This document shows, piece after piece, positions 8,763 to 16,313 of a stretch of DNA of 64,000 nucleotides. The number at the start of each line of letters is the position of its first letter. The first letter of the stretch is position 1. Below the pieces are notes generated by a model that worked only from the letters and a program-made list of their open reading frames with translations, was not told the DNA's origin and ran no database searches. The position numbers were made by a program, and so were the translations under genes. This stretch comes from SFWF01 sp045537915 (lineage in GTDB: Bacteria > Bacillota > Clostridia > Oscillospirales > Acutalibacteraceae), in NCBI GenBank assembly GCA_045537915.1, contig JAZSQK010000035.1:1-64000 (forward strand), given 5' to 3'.

Positions 8763-9295
8763 TGCATTGCATCTCCTATTCCCAGCGCTTTTTCTTTTGA
8801 GCCTTCAATATACGAAACTATTGCAAAAGCGAACTCAAAAGCCACCCCTGCTCCTTTTGCGGTAATAACATTATCCGAAACAACTACGCTGTCACTAAGA
8901 CACTCTGCTCCGATAAGTCTATCCTCAAAGCCGGGGTAGCAGACCGCCTTTTTGCCCTTTAAGAACCCGAAATCACCAAGTACTGCGGGGGCGGCGCAGA
9001 TTGCCGCAACAAGTTTATTGGTTTTTAAGCAATATTCTGTCAGTTCTCTGACCCTTTGATTGTCTTTGAGATGCCAGGCCCCCGGCAATCCCCCGGGCAA
9101 CACTACACCGTCGAGAACCGTATCACTTGCTTCGCAGATTTCAATATCTGCCTCGACCTTAATGTTGTGGGTGCCTGTAACGTTTTTTCCTGTTACACCG
9201 ACCGTTTTTACCTCTATTTCGGCTCTACGCAGAATATCAACCGTAGCCAGAGCCTCGATTTCCTCAAAGCCGTCGGCTAAAAAAACATAAATCAT
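8750..9295 (-). CDS. DJ-1/PfpI (ThiJ) family protein
   Basis: A 181-residue flavodoxin-like fold protein. It has GFEEIEA near the N-terminus, giving the conserved glutamate at about residue 12, and VAAICAAPAVLG with the nucleophilic cysteine at 100. This matches the DJ-1/YajL group (deglycase or chaperone proposals) better than the PfpI protease group. The substrate cannot be read from sequence. Its stop overlaps the folate cyclo-ligase start, and its own ATG overlaps the TAA of the preceding kinase gene by one base (TAATG). Confidence 0.9.
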   Translation of the reverse strand: MIYVFLADGFEEIEALATVDILRRAEIEVKTVGVTGKNVTGTHNIKVEADIEICEASDTVLDGVVLPGGLPGAWHLKDNQRVRELTEYCLKTNKLVAAICAAPAVLGDFGFLKGKKAVCYPGFEDRLIGAECLSDSVVVSDNVITAKGAGVAFEFAFAIVSYIEGSKEKALGIGDAMQCIR

Positions 9296-9957
9296 TAAAT
9301 CACCTTTAAAGTTTCTTCTAAAATTTCCTTTGAGATATCTTCTATACTGCGAAGCTTACCCTCCTTAGCGCAGGAGATGCATGTCCAACCCGAAAATTTT
9401 GCAGTAAACAGCGCCGCTTTGCGACACTTTTCAAGATATGCGGTATCTCTTTCGTGGATATCCTTATGGCCGCCGTCGGCATTATATCTTCCGTCAAGAA
9501 GTTTTTGAGATATCTCATTTGGAACATCAAGGAAAATGACCTTATCGGGAGCGGGTATGCCAAGCTTATTATACTCAAAGTCATAAAGCCAGGAAAGAAA
9601 GTTCTCCCATTCCTCCTCGGGCAGCTTTGAACACTGATGCACCGCATTGGAGGTGGTATATCTTCCTGAAACTATTACCGAGCCCTCATTATAGTCCTTG
9701 CCCCAATCCTTTTTAAAGGAAGCAAATCTGTCACAGGCATAAAAACAGGAGGCTGCATATGCGTTAACATCATCAGGTCTTGTCCCGAACTGACCGTTCA
9801 AATACATTTTGACAAGGGCTGAAGAATCGTCGTTATAGTTGGGAAAGGATACCCATTTACAATCTGTTCCGCCATCCACAAGCTTTTTGAAAAGAAGGTC
9901 AAGCTGTGTAGACTTTCCGCTTCCGTCAAGCCCCTCAAGCACAATAAGTTTTCCCAT
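9295..9957 (-). CDS. tmk: Thymidylate kinase
   Basis: A 220-residue P-loop kinase beginning MGKLIVLEGLDGSGKSTQ, with Walker A at residues 9-17. It phosphorylates dTMP to dTDP, the step after ThyX. The position of the usual DRY motif reads SGRYTTSNAVHQ, as in the tmk variants of several Clostridia. It lies 2 nt behind thyX, so synthesis and phosphorylation of dTMP are encoded as a pair. A broader deoxynucleoside kinase role is not excluded. Confidence 0.9.
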   Translation of the reverse strand: MGKLIVLEGLDGSGKSTQLDLLFKKLVDGGTDCKWVSFPNYNDDSSALVKMYLNGQFGTRPDDVNAYAASCFYACDRFASFKKDWGKDYNEGSVIVSGRYTTSNAVHQCSKLPEEEWENFLSWLYDFEYNKLGIPAPDKVIFLDVPNEISQKLLDGRYNADGGHKDIHERDTAYLEKCRKAALFTAKFSGWTCISCAKEGKLRSIEDISKEILEETLKVI

Positions 9958-9959
9958 AA

Positions 9960-10733
9960 TTACTTGCTTTCCTTCATTTTGGTATAGTGTTCCCTGACCT
10001 CTTTTATCTTACCACAGGTCATTTTTCCTTCGGGGCAGCCGCCGCTGACACAGGACGGTCCCGCATTTTTAAAGAGATTGGGAGCAACCTCTAAAACAAG
10101 CTTCAGCATCTGGTCTGCTACATCCCTTATCTCCCACTGTGCACGGTTGCAGCAGCGATGTCTGAAAAAGTTTTGCAGACTTCTTGCGTTCATTGTGACA
10201 ACCATTTTTGTATCACAGGCATTAGGAAGAACAAATCTTGCATCCTCAATAGCCATTTTTTCTGCGGCTCTGTCTGCGGCCTTTTCTTCCTTTCCTTCGG
10301 CTAAAAGTGCGGCCTTATGCTTAGCCTTTAAAACCTCGGAAATTTTTTCATAGTACTCCTTGTCCTTTTCCATGGCCTCCTTAAAAAGCCTTAAGGCCTC
10401 AGGCTCGGCAGCTATTTCGGGGGGAGTTACAAATTCAAAATCGTTTTCTGCGACATATCTCTGGCTTTGTACAGAAAAGGATGCTATTCTGTGTCGGGTT
10501 ATCTGGGCGAGCAACGCTCTTGATACTCCCTCTATGCCAAAGGTAAAGCTTGCGTGTTCAATGGGACTTTCGTGTCCTATTTCTGACAACATTTCAACAA
10601 AACTGGCCGCCTTTTCATCGGTCAGGCCCTCTCTTATTCCATCAATATCCGAAGCTGAATAGCAAAGCTTTGCCGCAGATGCTACCGTATGCTCGGGTGA
10701 AGGTGTGTGCGCAAGAAGAGTAACTTTAGCCAT
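9960..10733 (-). CDS. thyX: Flavin-dependent thymidylate synthase ThyX
   Basis: Makes dTMP from dUMP using methylene-THF and reduced FAD. The ThyX signature RHRX7S is exact: R80, H81, R82 and S90 in RHRIASFSVQS. The C-terminus has a cysteine pair region (CVSGGCPEGKMTCG) seen in some Clostridia. The ATG at 10733 is chosen because AAGGAGAT sits just upstream; an extended reading to 10808 would run through the promoter. First gene of the seven-gene minus-strand operon. No thyA is visible in the window. Confidence 0.96.
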   Translation of the reverse strand: MAKVTLLAHTPSPEHTVASAAKLCYSASDIDGIREGLTDEKAASFVEMLSEIGHESPIEHASFTFGIEGVSRALLAQITRHRIASFSVQSQRYVAENDFEFVTPPEIAAEPEALRLFKEAMEKDKEYYEKISEVLKAKHKAALLAEGKEEKAADRAAEKMAIEDARFVLPNACDTKMVVTMNARSLQNFFRHRCCNRAQWEIRDVADQMLKLVLEVAPNLFKNAGPSCVSGGCPEGKMTCGKIKEVREHYTKMKESK

Positions 10734-10776
10734 ACCGTTTATCTCCTTAAGTTTTTTGTTATGTATAATTGTAAAT

Positions 10777-10805
10777 ATTATATCAAAAATCAAGGCTACT
10801 TGCAA
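10777..10805 (-). promoter_or_regulatory. Extended -10 promoter of the thyX operon
   Basis: On the minus strand, TTGCAA (10800-10805), a 17-bp spacer and TATAAT (10777-10782), with TGA just upstream of the -10 box. Confidence 0.8.
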
Positions 10806-10872
10806 CATTCTAATTATTTAAAGCTATATTTATTTTACACTTTCAACATTTTTTTAAAAAACTGCCTCTTTT

Positions 10873-10901
10873 TTGACAAGTTTTGCTTGTAAAGACAAAA
10901 T
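10873..10901 (+). promoter_or_regulatory. Possible promoter of prs
   Basis: A perfect TTGACA -35 box (10873-10878) with a poor CAAAAT -10 box at 17 bp spacing. AT-rich sequence just downstream offers alternative -10 boxes, so the exact promoter is uncertain. Confidence 0.4.
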
Positions 10902-10954
10902 AATATGTTATTATATTAATATGAATTGTACATTTGCGCAGAGGAGAAAAACAT

Positions 10955-12082
10955 ATGGCAACAATTGATCTGACACATGCGCCTTACGGCGACCTTGCTA
11001 TCATCAGCATGAAGGGCACAGAAGATATTGCAAAGCAGGTAGACTACTACCTTATGCAGTGGCGAGGCACACCTCAGGAAAAATCCTTTGTAATCCCCGC
11101 AAACTGCCCACGTTTCGGCACCGGCGAAGCAAAGGGAGTTTTCAAGCACTCGGCAAGAGGTCTTGACGCTTACATTATTTGCGACTGCTTTAACCACGGT
11201 GTTACCTACAAGATGTACGGCAAAGAGGTTCCCATGAGCCCCGATGATCATTATCAGGATTTAAAGCGTGTAATTGCATCTCTCGGCGGAAAGGCAAGAA
11301 GAGTAAATGTCATTATGCCGATGCTTTACGAGGGCCGTCAGCACAGAAAGACCTCCAGAGAGTCTATGGACTGCGCTCTTATGCTTCAGGAGCTTACCTC
11401 AATGGGAGTTAAGAATTTTATTACCTTTGACGCCCACGATCCGAGAGTTCAGAATGCTATTCCTCTTGAAGGCTTTGATAATGTTCAGGCAGCCTACCAG
11501 ATGATTAAAGCCCTCCTCCGCAGTGTTCCCGATATAAGCCTTGATAAAGACCACACAATGATAGTTTCCCCCGACGAAGGCGGAATGGGAAGATGTATCT
11601 ACTACTCCTCTGTTTTAGGTCTTGATCTCGGTATGTTCTACAAGCGCAGAGATTACTCCACCATTGTAGACGGCAGAAATCCCATTGTTGCGCACGAGTT
11701 CCTCGGAAAAGATGTAACAGGTATGGACCTTATTCTTGTTGACGATATGATATCCTCCGGCGAATCAATGCTTGATATAGCAGCAAAGCTTAAGGGTAAG
11801 GGCGCAAAGAGACTATTTATCTTCTCTACCTTTGGCCTTTTCGTTAACGGTCTTGAGAAGTTTGACGAATATTACAACAACGGTCTTATCGACAAGATAT
11901 TTACCACCAATCTCATTTACAACACACCCGAGCTTCTTTCTCGTGAATGGTACTGTAATGTAAATATGAGCAAGTATATCGCCCTTCTCGTAGACACCAT
12001 AAACTGTGACAACTCTATATCAAAGCTTCTTGATCCCGCCGATAAAATTCATAATGTTGTTGCAAAGCATAAGGGGCAGTAA
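10955..12082 (+). CDS. prs: Ribose-phosphate pyrophosphokinase (PRPP synthase)
   Basis: Makes PRPP from ribose-5-phosphate and ATP for nucleotide, histidine and NAD synthesis. At 375 residues it is longer than the usual 310-320. The PRPP-binding loop LILVDDMISSGES (259-271) and the region around RRVNVIMPMLYEGRQHRK (115-132), containing the flexible-loop arginine/histidine, are clear. The additional length is at the N-terminus and in a C-terminal extension, a form that occurs in Clostridia. The ATG at 10955 is preceded by GAGGAG; an in-frame ATG at 10934 lies before that site and is rejected. Divergent from thyX, so two nucleotide-supply operons share one intergenic region. Confidence 0.93.
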   Translation: MATIDLTHAPYGDLAIISMKGTEDIAKQVDYYLMQWRGTPQEKSFVIPANCPRFGTGEAKGVFKHSARGLDAYIICDCFNHGVTYKMYGKEVPMSPDDHYQDLKRVIASLGGKARRVNVIMPMLYEGRQHRKTSRESMDCALMLQELTSMGVKNFITFDAHDPRVQNAIPLEGFDNVQAAYQMIKALLRSVPDISLDKDHTMIVSPDEGGMGRCIYYSSVLGLDLGMFYKRRDYSTIVDGRNPIVAHEFLGKDVTGMDLILVDDMISSGESMLDIAAKLKGKGAKRLFIFSTFGLFVNGLEKFDEYYNNGLIDKIFTTNLIYNTPELLSREWYCNVNMSKYIALLVDTINCDNSISKLLDPADKIHNVVAKHKGQ

Positions 12083-12150
12083 ACAAAGGGTTGACTTATT
12101 GGTGTTAAACCTTTATAATTGTTAAAAACTTAATAATTCTGTATGATGTT

Positions 12151-12308
12151 TGCAGGAAAAGTCGAAAGGCTACCGAAGGAGTAACACTCTCAGGTTTTCC
12201 GCCAAGGAAAGAGGACTGTAGGCTGACAGAACTTTGGAGAAGCTCATTGATTTGAGTGCCGAAGGTGCAAAGCGTTTAACGCTAATCTCTCAGGCAAAAG
12301 GACAAAGT
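12151..12308 (+). ncRNA. Tandem glycine riboswitch (two aptamers)
   Basis: Aptamer 1 spans 12151-12220: P1 is TGCAG paired with CTGTA, with the conserved ACCGAAGGAGTAA and CTCAGG core. Aptamer 2 spans 12231-12308: P1 is ACTTTG (12231-12236) paired with CAAAGT (12303-12308), with GCCGAAGGTGCAA and the very conserved CTCTCAGGCAAAAGGACA. The two are joined by a 10-nt linker. This is the gcvT-type glycine sensor of Rfam, in the tandem form that binds two glycines. It controls the downstream symporter gene. Confidence 0.95.
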
Positions 12309-12329
12309 AACACTTTAAAGCTTTTAAAG

Positions 12330-12363
12330 CCGCATTGGGTTATTTTGCCTATGCGGTTTTTTG
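12330..12363 (+). terminator. Riboswitch expression platform terminator
   Basis: CCGCAT (12330-12335) pairs with ATGCGG (12351-12356), with extra GG:CC pairs inside and a T6 tract after. It lies 37 nt ahead of the ATG, so it acts as an attenuator. The preceding AAAGT/ACTTT segments could form a competing structure. The direction (on or off) is not proved by sequence. Confidence 0.85.
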
Positions 12364-12399
12364 TTTGTAATAAATTTTTACATAAAGGAGAATTGAGTT

Positions 12400-13965
12400 A
12401 TGATACTCGACAAAATTGCCGAAATTAACGGCAGTATCAATGGCGTAGTATGGGGAATTTTCGGTCTGGCCCTTCTTATCGGTACCGGAATTATTGTTAC
12501 CTGCTGCACCAAATTCTTCCAGGTTTCACGCCTTGGACTCTGGTGGAAAAACACAATAGGCAGTATGTTTACAAAGGATGTTTTAAAACATCGCAAGGAA
12601 AAGGGCACAATTTCTCCCTTCCAGGCACTTTGTACCGCCCTTGCCGCAACCGTAGGTACGGGTAATATTGCGGGTGTTGCTGCAGCTATCTGCATCGGTG
12701 GTGCAGGTGCAGTTTTCTGGATGTGGGTTGCCGCATTCTTCGGCATGATGACAAACTATGCTGAAAATGTTCTCGGTATATATTTTAGGCGCAAAAACGC
12801 AGTCGGCGAATGGTCGGGCGGCGCTATGTACTACCTACAGGACGGCCTTGGCGGATATAAGTACGAGGATAAGCATGGTAAAGCGAGTTTTAAGGGACTC
12901 GGTAAAATTCTTGCCGTTTTATTCTGTATCTTCACAATGTTCGCCTCCTTCGGTATCGGAAGTATGGGTCAGGTTAATAAGATTGTTGCCAACGTTGCCG
13001 CCGCTTTTGATGTCAGAGCTCTTTCAAGCATCAACGTTTTCGGAGATGTTTCTCTTTACAGCATTCTTATCGGCGTAGTCATTATGATTCTTACCGCAAT
13101 TATTACACTTGGCGGTGTTAAGAGAATAGCAAACGTTGCTGAAAAAATCGTTCCCTTTATGGTGGTGCTTTTCGTAATAGGAAGCCTTGTTATCATTGGT
13201 ATAAACTATCAGGCTATTCTTCCCGCTTTCAAGGCTATTTTCGTTAACGCTTTTGCTCCCGAGGCCTTTGTTGGTGGCGGAATCGGCGGAGTTATAGTTG
13301 CAATGACCAACGGCTTTAAGCGTGGCGTTTTCTCAAATGAGGCCGGTCTTGGTTCCTCGGTTATGGTTCATTCTAACTCTAGTGTTAGAGAACCGGTTAA
13401 GCAGGGTATGTGGGGTATCTTCGAAGTCTTTGCAGACACTATGGTAGTCTGCACTATGACTGCTCTTGTTGTTCTTACCTCGGGCGGTCTTAACGGCGGA
13501 GTATTCAATGCTTCTACCGGTGAGGTTGCCGCAGGTCTTTCGGATGCAACTCTGGTTGGAGGTGCCTTTAATGAAGTATTTTCTTGGGGCAATATCGGAC
13601 AGAAGTTCGTCGCTATCGCAATGTTCCTCTTCGCCTTCACAACCGTTCTCGGCTGGTCACACTACGGCTCAAAGGCTTGGGAGTATCTCTTTGGCGCAAA
13701 GACCACAGTTGTTTTCAGAATCATACACGTCTGTACAGTTATATTCGGCGCCGTTCTCTCCTCTTCACTTGCCTGGGATATCTCGGATACCTTTAACGGC
13801 CTTATGATGATACCAAACCTTATCGGTGTACTCTTTATGATTCCTCTGGTTATGAAGATAACCAAAAACTTTGTTGACAGAAAGGTCAAAGGTAAGGATG
13901 TAAAGCCTGTTCTCTCATATGATGAGGCTCTTCAGGCCGAAGCCGAAGCAAATCTTGAAGACTAA
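12400..13965 (+). CDS. Sodium:alanine/glycine symporter, AGCS family
   Basis: A 521-residue polytopic transporter with about ten helices. The AGCS signature regions are clear: FQALCTALAATVGTGNIAG near residues 72-92, GAGAVFWMWVAAFFGM, and KRGVFSNEAGLGSSVMVHS near 308-326. It imports alanine or glycine with Na+. The glycine riboswitch directly upstream makes glycine the likely physiological substrate or a toxic excess to be handled. It has its own ATG with AAAGGAG and is followed by a strong terminator. Confidence 0.95.
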   Translation: MILDKIAEINGSINGVVWGIFGLALLIGTGIIVTCCTKFFQVSRLGLWWKNTIGSMFTKDVLKHRKEKGTISPFQALCTALAATVGTGNIAGVAAAICIGGAGAVFWMWVAAFFGMMTNYAENVLGIYFRRKNAVGEWSGGAMYYLQDGLGGYKYEDKHGKASFKGLGKILAVLFCIFTMFASFGIGSMGQVNKIVANVAAAFDVRALSSINVFGDVSLYSILIGVVIMILTAIITLGGVKRIANVAEKIVPFMVVLFVIGSLVIIGINYQAILPAFKAIFVNAFAPEAFVGGGIGGVIVAMTNGFKRGVFSNEAGLGSSVMVHSNSSVREPVKQGMWGIFEVFADTMVVCTMTALVVLTSGGLNGGVFNASTGEVAAGLSDATLVGGAFNEVFSWGNIGQKFVAIAMFLFAFTTVLGWSHYGSKAWEYLFGAKTTVVFRIIHVCTVIFGAVLSSSLAWDISDTFNGLMMIPNLIGVLFMIPLVMKITKNFVDRKVKGKDVKPVLSYDEALQAEAEANLED

Positions 13966-14038
13966 TTTCAAAAATACGTAGAATTTACCTCTCTTTTTAA
14001 AAGCACAGGACTGTATAAGTCGTATTGCGAAGGATAAT

Positions 14039-14075
14039 AAGACTCTCTGCTGAAATTCAGCAGAGAGTCTTTTGT
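14039..14075. terminator. Strong bidirectional terminator
   Basis: A 15-bp perfect stem (14039-14053 with 14057-14071) with a 3-nt loop and T residues after, between the symporter (+) and the convergent regulator gene (-). Confidence 0.85.
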
Positions 14076-14085
14076 TAATAGAGTA

Positions 14086-14328
14086 TTATACGATTTCCTG
14101 TTCCAAACTTTTAAATATTTCTGTGTTGAAAAAGTCATAAAGTGATATTTCCAAGCCGTCACATAATTTCTTAAGCGTAACCACACCTGCGTTCTTGCTG
14201 CCACCGTTGATTATATTCTTTAATGTTGAAGGCGGAACGGCTGAGATTCTTGCCAGAGCATTGACTGACAATCTCTTTTCCTCACATAATTCTAACAATC
14301 TGTTTGCTATGGCTTTTCTTGTATCCAC
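14086..14328 (-). CDS. XRE/Cro-type HTH transcriptional regulator
   Basis: An 80-residue protein consisting almost only of an HTH_3-type domain: helix-turn-helix around residues 17-45 (LSVNALARISAVPPSTLKNI). The start is GTG at 14328 with AGGAG 7 nt upstream. It is divergent from the SLOG-like gene, and two copies of the palindrome CCATATATGG lie between them. A small dimeric repressor of itself and its neighbour is the natural reading, by inference. Confidence 0.85.
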   Translation of the reverse strand: MDTRKAIANRLLELCEEKRLSVNALARISAVPPSTLKNIINGGSKNAGVVTLKKLCDGLEISLYDFFNTEIFKSLEQEIV

Positions 14329-14385
14329 AACATCACTCCTAAAAAGTTCTATCTATAGTTTATGCTTTTTAGGAAAATGATAACG

Positions 14386-14416
14386 ACCATATATGGACTT
14401 TTTAGACCATATATGG
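14386..14416. promoter_or_regulatory. Tandem 10-bp palindromic operators
   Basis: CCATATATGG occurs twice, at 14387-14396 and 14407-14416, each preceded by GA. Centres are 20 bp apart, that is two helical turns, so two dimers would bind the same DNA face. Both lie across the candidate promoter of the downstream gene. Confidence 0.7.
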
Positions 14417-14422
14417 TATTCT
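14394..14422 (+). promoter_or_regulatory. Candidate promoter under the operators
   Basis: TGGACT (14394-14399), a 17-bp spacer and TATTCT (14417-14422) with a TGG extended -10 element. Operator 1 touches the -35 box and operator 2 fills the spacer, as expected for repression. Confidence 0.4.
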
Positions 14423-14442
14423 TAGGTAGGTGGTGAGTTGTT

Positions 14443-14919
14443 GTGTGTAAAAATACCTGTTGCTTTTTCGGTCATAGAAAGATAAATGAAACCGAGGAAC
14501 TAAAATCAATGCTTATTGAGATTATTGAAAAACTGATTGTAGAGGAAAGAGTTGACACGTTTCTTTTCGGGAGTAAAAGCCGTTTTAATAGCCTATGCCT
14601 TGAACTCGTGACCGAAATAAAAGAAAAATACCCACACATAAAACGAGTCTATGTGCGAGCAGAATACCCGTATATAAGTGAGCACTATAAGAACTACTTG
14701 TTGGAAAGTTATGAGGACACCTATTACCCCGAAAAGATTATAAATTCAGGAAAAGCTTCTTATGTAGAGCGCAATTATGAAATGATAGACAATAGCCAAT
14801 TTTGCATAGTCTACTACGACAAACAGGGCACCCCAACCACTCGCAAAAGCGGCACCAAAATCGCCCTTGACTACGCAATGAAGCAATTAAAAAAAATTAT
14901 TAGAGTTTATAAGGGTTAA
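14443..14919 (+). CDS. SLOG-like (DUF1273/YpsA-type) small Rossmann protein
   Basis: A 158-residue protein. The N-terminal CFFGHRKINETEELKS and the C-terminal KSGTKIALDYAMKQ resemble the SLOG superfamily, whose Rossmann fold binds nucleotides or related ligands. An NSQFCIVYYDKQG strand also fits. Some SLOG proteins act as sensors or effectors in nucleotide-signalling conflict systems; others, such as YpsA, have housekeeping roles. The start codon is GTG at 14443, with a purine-rich AGGTGGTGAG just upstream. It is a single-gene unit controlled by the divergent HTH protein. Confidence 0.75.
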   Translation: MCKNTCCFFGHRKINETEELKSMLIEIIEKLIVEERVDTFLFGSKSRFNSLCLELVTEIKEKYPHIKRVYVRAEYPYISEHYKNYLLESYEDTYYPEKIINSGKASYVERNYEMIDNSQFCIVYYDKQGTPTTRKSGTKIALDYAMKQLKKIIRVYKG

Positions 14920-14999
14920 GAGGGTTTTAGACTCTCCTATAAAGTGGAAAATGTGATATACATTTTCCCTGCTTGTTACGGTGTAAGACAAAAATTAAG

Positions 15000-15027
15000 A
15001 GCTGTGTGGAAATTCCACACAGCTTTT
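15000..15027 (+). terminator. Terminator-like hairpin after the SLOG-like gene
   Basis: A 12-bp inverted repeat (15000-15011 with 15013-15024) followed by TTTT. Confidence 0.6.
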
Positions 15028-15226
15028 AACTGCACTTTAAAGTATTACTCCTAAAGCCCTGTGCTATTTTAGTTTTGGAATCGGTCTAGCAGAATTAACT
15101 TGTAAAGCATTTTCTCCGAGCAAAGATAAAATCAAATTTTGGTATCGATTGCTCATAATAAGATGAAGAAAGCCTTTTCTTCGAATGAAGATGTATCGAG
15201 TATACCTCGAATGAGAAAAAAGGCTT

Positions 15227-15258
15227 AAAAAAGCGACCTGATTACAGGTCGCTTTTTG
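15227..15258 (-). terminator. Terminator of the hprK-pfkA operon
   Basis: GCGACCTG and CAGGTCGC form the stem around an ATTA loop, with A residues on the left and T residues on the right. Read on the minus strand it ends in a T tract, 30 nt after the pfkA stop. Confidence 0.85.
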
Positions 15259-15287
15259 TTCTTCGCTTATTATGACAATCTAAAGAT

Positions 15288-16250
15288 TTATATAGCTAAT
15301 CTCTCTGCCATATCGAAGAGTGCCATATCCAGATCCTTTGTCATCTGAAGAGCCTCAAAGATATCCTTATCTCCAATGATATTGTTGTTGCAGGTTACTA
15401 CACGGTTTCCTATTCCCTTTGCGAGAAGGTCTACTGCGTAATCAGCCATCTTGGTAGCCATAACTCTGTCACGAATGGTGGGAGCTCCGCCTCTCTGGGT
15501 ATGTCCGATGATGGTTGCACGGGTTTCGATTCCGGTTTCAGCCTCGATTTTTTTCGCAAGTTCAACCGAGCCGCCTACGCCCTCTGCTACAACTACGATG
15601 AAATGCTCCTTGCCTGTTTTACGAACAGCCTTTATCTTCTCGATAACCTCAATGTCGGGATTCTGCTTAAGCTCGGGAACTAAAACTGCGATGGCGCCGC
15701 AGCCAAGGCCTGTCTCGAGTGCGAGATGACCTGCATGTCTTCCCATAACCTCAACTACCGAGCAACGTGCGTGGGAGCGACAGGTATCACGAAGCTTGTC
15801 GATAAGCTCTGCAACGGTATTCATAGCGGTATCATAGCCGATGGTATATTCGGTAGATGCGATATCGTTATCAATGGTAGCGGGAACGCCGACACAAGGA
15901 ATCCCGTGTAAAGAAAGGTCACGTGCGCCTCTGAAGGAGCCATCGCCGCCGATTACTACGATTCCGTCGATTCCAGCCTTTTTACAAGCTTCAACGCCAC
16001 GGAGAACTCCTGCCTCCTCCTTAAACTCAAGGCAGCGTGCCGAGAAAAGCTCTGTGCCTCCCTTATTAACGATATCGGAAACTGCACGAGCGTCCAGATC
16101 CTTTATCTCTCCGCTCATAAGTCCTGCGTAGCCCTTATAAATTCCCTTAACGGTAAGTCCTCTGGAAAGGGCTCCTCTGACCGCTGCTCTTACGGCAGCG
16201 TTCATTCCCGGAGCATCTCCTCCGCTTGTTAAAACGCCAATTGTTTTCAT
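15288..16250 (-). CDS. pfkA: ATP-dependent 6-phosphofructokinase
   Basis: A 320-residue glycolytic enzyme phosphorylating fructose-6-phosphate. GVLTSGGDAPGMNAAVRA opens the protein. IGGDGSFRGA has Gly after the Asp, the mark of ATP rather than PPi as donor. PATIDNDI carries the catalytic aspartate, and VEVMGRHAGHLAL the substrate-binding histidine. The ATG at 16250 lies 9 nt after GAGGTG; the longer reading from a GTG at 16262 would overlap that site. Last gene of the operon headed by hprK. Confidence 0.97.
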   Translation of the reverse strand: MKTIGVLTSGGDAPGMNAAVRAAVRGALSRGLTVKGIYKGYAGLMSGEIKDLDARAVSDIVNKGGTELFSARCLEFKEEAGVLRGVEACKKAGIDGIVVIGGDGSFRGARDLSLHGIPCVGVPATIDNDIASTEYTIGYDTAMNTVAELIDKLRDTCRSHARCSVVEVMGRHAGHLALETGLGCGAIAVLVPELKQNPDIEVIEKIKAVRKTGKEHFIVVVAEGVGGSVELAKKIEAETGIETRATIIGHTQRGGAPTIRDRVMATKMADYAVDLLAKGIGNRVVTCNNNIIGDKDIFEALQMTKDLDMALFDMAERLAI

Positions 16251-16313
16251 TGTTCTACACACCTCATTGTGAATTAAATATCAATTTTCCCTATTATATA
16301 TTGTTTTTCCATA

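Larger units (their letters stand above)
14920..15287. other. 368-bp non-coding stretch with several hairpins
   Basis: No open reading frame with a ribosome site is seen. It holds a GGAAAATG/CATTTTCC hairpin (14947-14969), a strong 12-bp palindrome (15000-15024) with four T residues after, and a longer imperfect hairpin at about 15168-15227 with AAGCCTTTT at one end and its complement at the other. TCGAATGA occurs twice inside it. The stretch ends with the pfkA terminator. A small RNA is possible but not shown. Confidence 0.5.

Noticed and set aside
10734..10808. N-terminal extension of ThyX
   Set aside because: It would translate the -10 region of the promoter; the later ATG has AAGGAGAT and matches family starts.
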